This document shows positions 57,601 to 64,000 of a DNA stretch of 64,000 bases, piece by piece. Below the pieces are notes generated by a model. The model had not been told where the DNA came from, searched no databases, and saw only the letters and a list, made by a program, of their open reading frames with translations. Source of the stretch: Spisula solida (taxonomy: Eukaryota > Mollusca > Bivalvia > Venerida > Mactridae). Positions within the stretch are counted from its first letter, which is position 1, and each line of letters begins with the position of its first letter. The stretch is from NCBI GenBank assembly GCA_947247005.1, contig OX365952.1:5540501-5604500 (forward strand), in the 5' to 3' direction. Both the position numbers and the translations under genes were made by a program.

Positions 57601-60034
57601 GGTTGGTATAACGAATTTGTACGAGTTCAAAAACCCTAAACTAATCACTGGTAAGGCACGAATTTTTCGCGGAAATTGATAAATTCTGCACAAGTAGCTT
57701 GTAATATATTCATCATGCATAAAGGTCGAGGACCAGGTTAATTTGTTCGGACTATAGTTAATTCACGTTCTGTGTGTCGTTATGTATATGGTAACTAGAT
57801 TAATTAACTGCAAAATGTATACTAATTACAATATGTATTACTTACCATTACGTTTGCAACCACTGTAATGTACCGGTATGTCATTATAATAAAATACATG
57901 TATAACTGAACAGAGAGTTTATCGAGACGCTTCACGGCACTTCAAAAGCCAAAAGGCTTATCATGATACATGATATACAAGCATTCTTTAATGTACACTA
58001 TAATGATAAAACAATTTGTTCTTTTTCACTCGAATACAAAACTTACACGTATAATAACGAATATTACAATGTTAGATTTATTGGTGCTGTTACTATATCC
58101 TTTATCAAATTTCTTAATTATTCTCTAAAACCTACAAATTGGTGATATATATATATGCTTTTTAGGAGTTCATTAACTGAAGCATAATTCATATTGAACA
58201 ACATTTTATCATATTTCACATATTATGTTAATGAATTATAAAGAATTTAAATTTGAACGTAAGTTTAAGACTTTAAAGTTGAACGTAAGTTTAAGAATTT
58301 AAACTTGAACGTAAGTTTAAGAATTTCGTAAGTGCTTTGATAAAACAGTGCCCCGAAATGGTACTAGCATCCTAAAGGCGTCTTAGTGGAACAATTAAAA
58401 GTTAATTAACAATTAAAATGTTAAAGTTTCCTCCAGTGTATACGCTAAATATGGGAATCAACATGCTTGTTTTACATAGTTTCGAAGCCTTATGCAAATG
58501 GCCCGTGACTATAATCACTAAGGAAACATAGGTTATTTTTCAACTTGCATGAAATATGGGCGCCACAAATCTGTAATTTAATTAAAAATATTTTCCACTC
58601 AGATGCTTTGAGGATACCACACCAATTAGCTAACATTTCATTAAGCAGTATTGACATGACTATTTCATCCCTTGAAGTAAACATTCCTAAAGAAAAACAT
58701 GTCATACCGAATAGACATGCTCTCTCTGTCGATATACCCACTAACAAAAAACAACCGTAAATTATATTTATTAAAATTCACGTAACAAATGTGTCTGTGT
58801 GCATGTAAAAGTTTTGTTAAAGATTTCGTCTCCGCGACCTTAGGTTCGTTGTACTCGAGGTAAAATACGGTGAAACAAAATACATTTAAAATGAAATTTA
58901 TAAGTCTACGTTGAAACACTTTCAGCAGAAAACTTGTGTTGCCCTGTTTCGGTAAACTATTATACAGAACAGTTAAATACGAGTTATCTAATAATTGGAT
59001 TGTTACATTCATAAAGATAATAAATAAAGTTTGACAGGGAAGGCAGCACTCAAACAATGACTACAGAGACCTGGGTACTGTTTTTTCAAAGCACTTACAA
59101 AAATTGTTAACTTACGTTCAGACTTAAATACCTAGTTATTCTTTAAAATCTACACATTAGGGACAGATAGTTCCTTGACTGAATAATAATCAGTATTGAA
59201 CGACCGTTTATCACAATTGGTAGCTGTTAAAGAGCTATAAGGAATTAAAATTTGAAAGTTAGTTTACGATTGTCATAAGCGCTTTGATAAAACAGTACCC
59301 TGGTTCCAGCAATTACAAAAGCAAAAGTTTCGTATCGTACCGCATTATATAGTATCGTACCGCATTGTATCGTATCGTATCGTTTCGTATCGCCTGATAT
59401 AGTATTGCATCGTATTGTATTGTATTGTGTGATATCATATCGTATTGTATTGTGTCATATCGTGTTGTATCATCTTTTATCGTATCGCTTTGTATCGTAT
59501 CGTATCGTATCATATCGTATCATATCGTATCATATCGTATCATATCATATCGTATCCAATCGTATTGTATTGTGTCCTATCGTATTTTATCGAATCGTAT
59601 CAAATCGTATCGAATCGTATTGTTCGTATGGTATCGTATTTTGTTGTTCGTATTGTATTGCAGTGCATCGTATTGTATTAAATCATAGTGTATCGTATCG
59701 TTTCGTATCGTATTGTATCGTATGGTATTGTATTGTAGTTTATCGTATCGTACGTGTTATAATGACGTCACACTTATAGTCATATGTTAATTTTTACAAC
59801 TTTATTATTCCAGAATCAGACAGAAACAGCAGATCAGCTGAGAAGCACAAACTGTCCTCAGATTCAAACGACGAAGGCAGCGACGCGTGCACGCCTCAGA
59901 AAAAGAAGAAGGCGAGAACTACTTTCACCGGTCGACAGATTTTTGAACTGGAAAAGAAGTTCGAACAGAAGAAGTATTTATCGTCCGCTGAAAGAGCAGA
60001 GATGGCGTCGTTACTGAATGTCACCGAAACGCAG
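54224..60034 (+). CDS. NKL-class homeobox gene, exons 1-2, 3' part outside the window
   Basis: Nuclear DNA-binding transcription factor. Exon 1 (54224-54644) starts [15 protein letters not shown]; in-frame ATGs at 54233 and 54245 are alternatives. Residues 45-51 (FYISNIL) fit the eh1/TN repression motif FxIxxIL that binds Groucho. It ends DDSPHT plus one base at a GT donor. Exon 2 (59814-60034, acceptor TTATTATTCCAG) completes that codon in phase. It gives an acidic/Ser linker, a KKKK stretch, then [16 protein letters not shown] and [20 protein letters not shown]. The homeodomain therefore stops at residue 44 at a GTAGGG donor, a known intron site in several homeobox families. Helix 3 (WFQNR) was not found to 64000. 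[18 protein letters not shown] best recalls NK7 (Drosophila NK7.1); Lbx and Nkx6 are less similar. Class assignment is firm, family tentative. Confidence 0.92.
55278..55350 (-). repeat. Retroposon 3' end with TTA tail
   Basis: AATAATAATAATAGCTTTAT and TTAAAGAAGATGACGC, ATTAAGATCATAC match 24062-24240 in order. Confidence 0.55.
56990..57165 (+). repeat. GTCTAATAAGGTC dispersed repeat, copy 2
   Basis: CTGTCTGAAAACTACTCC, CGTATCTTGTATTGAGC and GTGTCTAATAAGGTCGCAAG with AGAAGCAC match 49140-49372. Confidence 0.5.
57350..57465 (-). repeat. CAGTGTCACTATGACAG repeat, minus copy
   Basis: The reverse complement shares CCCAGTGTCACTGTGACAGC and TTGCTATTGTAAATGTGTTA with 40076-40200. Confidence 0.7.
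58111..58354. mobile_element. CCAGGGTACTG MITE relative, left end missing
   Basis: The right end GTGCTTTGATAAAACAGTGCC and interior words (TTCTCTAAAACCTACA, ACTGAAGCATAATTCATATT, ATTGAAC) are colinear with 59070-59303. It has a threefold GAACGTAAGTTTAAGAATTT tandem at 58256-58325 that the other copy lacks. Confidence 0.65.
59070..59303. mobile_element. CCAGGGTACTG MITE (copy 2), 234 bp
   Basis: Left CCTGGGTACTGTTTTTTCAA is inverted against TTGATAAAACAGTACCCTGG. The adjacent GACAGGGAAGGCAGCACTCA at 59034-59053 is a minus-strand fragment of the GCTCGGCTG family. Confidence 0.82.
59327..59755 (+). repeat. ATCGT pentanucleotide satellite
   Basis: About 430 bp of CGTAT/TGTAT/CATAT pentamers, imperfect, with C/T changes at fixed positions. 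It ends roughly 60 bp before the acceptor of the homeobox exon. The overlapping Ile/Val/Ser/Tyr/Arg frames it produces are artefacts of the pentamer. Confidence 0.95.
59814..60034 (+). CDS. NKL homeobox exon 2 (homeodomain residues 1-44)
   Basis: 221 bp, phase 1 start and phase 0 end. Encodes the N-terminal arm, helix 1 (ELEKKFEQ) and helix 2 ([12 protein letters not shown]), then TETQ at the splice donor. Confidence 0.93.
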
Positions 60035-60063
60035 GTAGGGTATACGTTCTACATAAGGCTATA

Positions 60064-60431
60064 CAGTGCCCACCAAAAATAAGGATACAGTTGTACAATA
60101 TAAACTTGGTTAACTTATTTAACATCTATTGACCAGACAGTCACAATTATACTAGTTTCTGAAACTACAGTTTCTAAATGATTCAAAAGAATAAAATAAT
60201 CATGTGATTCAAAATGTTCCATCTTTTTATGACAAAGTTTTCTTTCAAACAGGACAAAGAAACTATATATTTTGCACCTAGGGTACCAATCAATGTATAG
60301 TATTTACACTTAATAAACAAACTATTTCTTGTCTTCAAAAATAGTGTTGCTTCACTGTCCCGCAAAATAGTGTTGTTACAGATGATTCAATGGGGAAATT
60401 ACCTCTGTATACTTATTTTTGGTGGGCAGTG
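60064..60431. mobile_element. Tc1/mariner-type MITE, 368 bp, TA TSD
   Basis: Left CAGTGCCCACCAAAAATAAG and right (reverse complement) CACTGCCCACCAAAAATAAG, flanked by TA at 60062-60063 and 60432-60433. It begins 29 bp after the homeobox exon's donor. No coding. Confidence 0.87.
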
Positions 60432-60514
60432 TATATTTTTTATTTTCAGGTTTACTGGATGTTATATAACATTTTGTTGTCGGGTGGGGGGAAGGAAAAT
60501 AATAGCATATGAGA

Positions 60515-60690
60515 CACTTTGAGGGTCCTAGGTCACGCCACAGGAACTTACATTTTTACAAATATGGCCTTAAACACGGGTTTTGGATGGTGTTTTGGGT
60601 CATATACGTATGTAAAAATATCAGGTTCCTGTGGTCACTCATACGATGACAGGTTAGGGATCTAGGGCCCTTTTGCCCTCTTGTCATTTT
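60515..60690. repeat. Fold-back repeat
   Basis: CCACAGGAACTTACATTTTT is inverted against AAAAATATCAGGTTCCTGTGG, with CCTAGGTCAC / GTGACC-like and GATCTAGGGCCC words outside. About 160-175 bp overall; TSD not determined. Confidence 0.6.
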
Positions 60691-62949
60691 TTCAATTCTC
60701 TCGTCCAGACAACATACGTTTTAAAAAATCCTGAATAAAATTGCGGCCATACACTTTTGACCTTAAAGTTACTCAACAGGTTGACCGAAAGTTGTGGATT
60801 CGATTAGGCTCCGTCCAATCGGATAAAATCAGAAATGCATTTTAGTCTCTCCCAACTAACTTGACGAACAGTTTTTGGACCAGATTTTATAAACAGAGCC
60901 CCGTGTAAGATGCTTTACCATAGGCATGTAAAAGAAACAGGATGCTGCTTTATAACAGCACGCACGTGCTTTGATAAATTGTTCCCAGGGATGCGTCTTG
61001 AACTGGGGCATCTTTTAGATCGTGCATTGTACCCCAAAGTCTAAAATGACTAATCTCTTTTTGGGGCATCGCCCATTTGGTCCTTTCGGTTGCGAAAATA
61101 AATAAAAGCAAAATAAAACAAGGGCCTAGGCTAAAACATGAGATAATGTATTGTCGCTGAGTTTCCTCCCAAACGTTTTTCATATCACCATTCCGCCCAC
61201 TGACAACTTACTCCGATTCATACCATTTATACCTGTCATTATCGTCTTGGAAACCAGATTATTTTTGCGATAATGACCGAAAATTCCGAAATACTTCATT
61301 CACAAACCACGTGACATATTTAACAAAATGACGCAGTCACTTCATATTAATGCTCCTCGAATATGACCCTTAAAGGGCCATGGCTTCAAAATAAAACTTT
61401 TATAGTTGATTCTTGATTATTGTTTAAACCCGTATACATAACATTGTATTTTACTAAGTGCATTATTTGTGACGTCATGAAAACGCCACTCTATTTTTAG
61501 ATTCCAATCCGATAATTTGGAGTTTCCAAGACGATCAACTGACGTATTCTCTTGGTAGACATGTAAAATGAATAAACCATTACGATTCAAGCAAATTTTA
61601 CCGGTGTTAATAAACACGTGTAACAATGCTTTACACGAGCACCGTATAAAGTCGGACAGGGATGTCATGACAGAAAACACAAACAACATCACATACAACA
61701 TTCACACGACACAATGCCAAACACAACTGAAGTCCTAGCTGTCAAAACGCTGAATGACATAGGTTCAGCAATCACAAAGCTGAATGCCATAGCTGAATTA
61801 CCTAGTTTCAACAGTAAAAATGCTGAAATACCTTTCGTTTTAGCTGCCCGAAGTCCTAAACAGTAATGAAAAAGCTGAATGCCAATGTTTCAGCTAAATC
61901 TTCTTCTTCTTCCTGTTTAGTACAGATCCCACTCTGATCAATAAAAAATCCGTAAGTTTAGTTTTCGGTGTGCGAAAATTAATTAGATCTAAAGCATAAA
62001 CGATGTTGATTGTAAGAGAGTATTGTCTTGTCGTCATGACTTTGTGTTGTTTTCTGTTTCAAGGCGTTACGTGCAGTTTCTCGTACGACAGAAGGAACTA
62101 ACAATTCCTGATAATAGAATTTGTTCAAACTTTGTATATGAACACAATAACACGTTTGAAACAGAAAACTACAAAAAATATAGTCTTTCGTCAACGAACT
62201 TGTTTATGAGTAATCTGCCCTTGAATCTAGTCTCTTTATCCATTTTTAGTATTTATGGACATATAACACCTAAACAAGCAATGTAACCAATGACTATATT
62301 TTCCATTTTTCTCTTATAATAAAATTATGATACACTGTCCCAAATATCATATACTTTTTATGATTGTGAAATAACAGTATTTGATATGTACAGCATCGAT
62401 ACCATGCGTAATCAGCACACATATTATAGATACGTCCAGCTGTAAAGCAACCGTGTTATCAATATACATACTGTGCATGTCCATGTGCAGAATCCAGTTT
62501 GGTCGAATATGCTTTCTTTGAAAACATGAAGCGTTATATTCTGGTTAATAAGAATTTGGCCTTATTTAAAGGGTCTTAAACTTTGTGGGTTTCCGGTGTG
62601 GCTATGTTCTATCATTCATAAATTAGCTTTGCCCCTCTAATTGGCCGAATATTAACAACAAGGGAGGTTAATCTAGCATACTTATGACCATAGTTTATTA
62701 CAATACCAAGTGAAAGTTTATTTTCAGTTCAGTTCAATCGACTGTAAATTTATAATTTACCCCACCCGAAAGTCGGCTGTTACACTCGGCGCCGATAGCA
62801 ATCTTAGCACATTGATCGTTGGCCCTATCAGGTGCCCTTTCACACACCTGGGCTTAAAGGAGCATTGTTGGTTATACTTACTCAAAGAAATTTAGCAGTG
62901 ATTCAGACAGAGATCATACCCGGACCCGCCTCACGACCCCGAAGCGCGC
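60691..62949. other. Intron or intergenic; no exon recognised
   Basis: Searched by eye for a WFQNR-type homeobox third exon without success. The minus strand near 61655-61675 holds a GCTCGGCTG-family fragment (CCCTGTCCGA). At 61745-61875 the word GCTGAATGMCATAG recurs three times. Confidence 0.45.
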
Positions 62950-63034
62950 GCCTTACCTCTAGGTCCCCGCCCACCACAATACCTCTAGGTCCCCGCCCAC
63001 CAAATACCTCTAGGTCCTCGCCCACCACAATGAC
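62950..63034 (+). repeat. 25-bp minisatellite, three units
   Basis: ACCTCTAGGTCCCCGCCCAC is repeated three times with CAAA/CACAAT joints. Each unit contains a GC-box-like CCCCGCCCACC, unusual in this AT-rich region. Confidence 0.85.
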
Positions 63035-64000
63035 GGAGAATAAACCCCTAACCGTTTCTTAATTGACTGCTAAAATCATGTACCTCTATGTGGCCTCGTT
63101 TTCGTAATGGTGAAGGCCTCGATCGAGTGTCTCTTTGGATGTTTTTCACCAGACTGACTTATAGTACAACTGTGCCAAATTTGGTGCTTTACACACCTTG
63201 AGAACATTCATGGCTCTTACAACACTGAGTATGAGAATTTACTCAAACATAACACAGACAGGGAATAGACTGAGTGTTGTATTACATAGTATGTCATTAC
63301 ATTATAGATATTCAGGAATCAAACATGAAATTATCAGTTGATACTTTTCAATAAACATCGTACATCTAACGTCAGCTATAGATAATTACATGTATATGAT
63401 AATAAATAACAGGTCTTATCTCGGATAGATCGTGAGATAAAATAGCAAAATACGTCTTTATACACAAGTATAGCTGCATTACAGCCTGTCCCTATATTAT
63501 AATGTTCGTCTTCTATAGCAGCTTGTTGAAGTTGCACATGTGCTTAGAGCCTCAGAGAGACTAAAATACTGACATGTCGTTGTCTCAAATCTCAGCAAAT
63601 GTTGCATCATTGTAATTGAAGTTATACGTCAAACAAGTAGAAGGTTAAAACAGTTGTTCCTACTTTCGAATTCATTCTCAATAAGGGTACGTTCTTAGAA
63701 ACTGATCGGCATAGCATCGAATTATGTTATTTTAAATAAATGTATGTGAATGTTTACGTCTAAGAACTATGTGATTCAAATGACACATATTTCTGAAACA
63801 AATTACATGTAAACGAATTTTAACGAAATAGAAAATATTTTCTTGAATGAGATATCCATTGAATATGCATTCGAAAATATCTGACATTTGATGCATCTTT
63901 ATATAGCCTCACAAATATATCTTTATGACACATGACACAGTTTTCGGCGTTCCTTGAAATACTAATGGTCCCTAAAACAAAACGTTTTTGGAGCTGCTGT
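63035..64000. other. No gene seen to the window edge
   Basis: AT-rich, non-repetitive; probably still within the NKL gene's second intron or downstream of it. Confidence 0.35.

Larger units (their letters stand above)
54645..59813 (+). other. Intron 1 of the NKL gene (5,169 bp)
   Basis: GT...AG intron in phase 1. It holds a retroposon tail (55278), the minus copy of the CAGTGTCAC repeat (57350), one MITE (59070) with a partial relative (58111) and the ATCGT satellite (59327). No additional exon was recognised. Confidence 0.8.

Noticed and set aside
59405..59779. Ile/Val/Ser/Tyr/Arg-rich open frames before the homeobox exon
   Set aside because: Pure product of the ATCGT pentamer; several overlapping frames are equally open.
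60020..60060. Read-through of the homeobox exon past TETQ
   Set aside because: A GTAGGG donor follows the residue-44 codon, and the read-through (VGYTF) does not resemble helix 3, so an intron is the right reading.

Overview
The window is eukaryotic and almost certainly from a marine invertebrate, most likely a bivalve mollusc (inference). It is AT-rich and gene-poor. Both host genes have eukaryotic architecture (an NK-class homeobox gene split by a 5.2-kb intron, and a Golgi-type heparan sulfate sulfotransferase in one exon). The rest is packed with MITEs, tRNA-derived SINEs, satellites and fold-back elements. A dispersed repeat carrying TGACCTTGAC...TTGACCT...TGACCT words is, from memory, typical of bivalve genomes.

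Layout: 0.58-7.7 kb is a transposon nest. An outer element with about 165-bp terminal inverted repeats (TIRs) and a perfect 9-bp target-site duplication (TSD) encloses a 2.2-kb inverted-repeat element and a 4.4-kb hAT element. The hAT transposase gene can be followed through six exons but is broken. Two copies of a CAGGGC-ended element with 5-bp TSDs sit inside this nest, and a related element lies at 25.9 kb. 9.0-10.2 kb holds an intact intronless HS3ST-like gene. 10.3-18.6 kb is non-coding with scattered repeats. 18.6-20.7 kb is a satellite with 31/32-bp units. 21-33 kb holds microsatellites, a roughly 56-bp tandem array interrupted by a transposon, two mariner-type MITEs and a tandemly duplicated element.

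33.7-37.3 kb is a 3.7-kb element with 538-bp TIRs. Each arm carries the same ATG mini-exon and splice donor. On the plus strand this exon joins in frame to a decayed C2H2 zinc finger, and on the minus strand to a small predicted three-exon gene. 41.3-42.4 kb is a 1.06-kb palindrome with a 6-bp TSD. 46.0-47.8 kb is a 45-bp satellite, and 48.06-48.19 kb is a 129-bp LINE 3' end with a perfect 16-bp TSD.

54.2-60.0 kb holds the first two coding exons of an NKL homeobox gene (best guess NK7/NK7.1). It has an eh1-like Groucho-binding motif in exon 1 and homeodomain residues 1-44 in exon 2; helix 3 should lie beyond the right edge. Its first intron carries copies of one MITE family and a roughly 430-bp ATCGT pentanucleotide satellite ending just before exon 2.

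The two host genes are not functionally linked. The main interest of the window is its mobile elements and their exact insertion scars.
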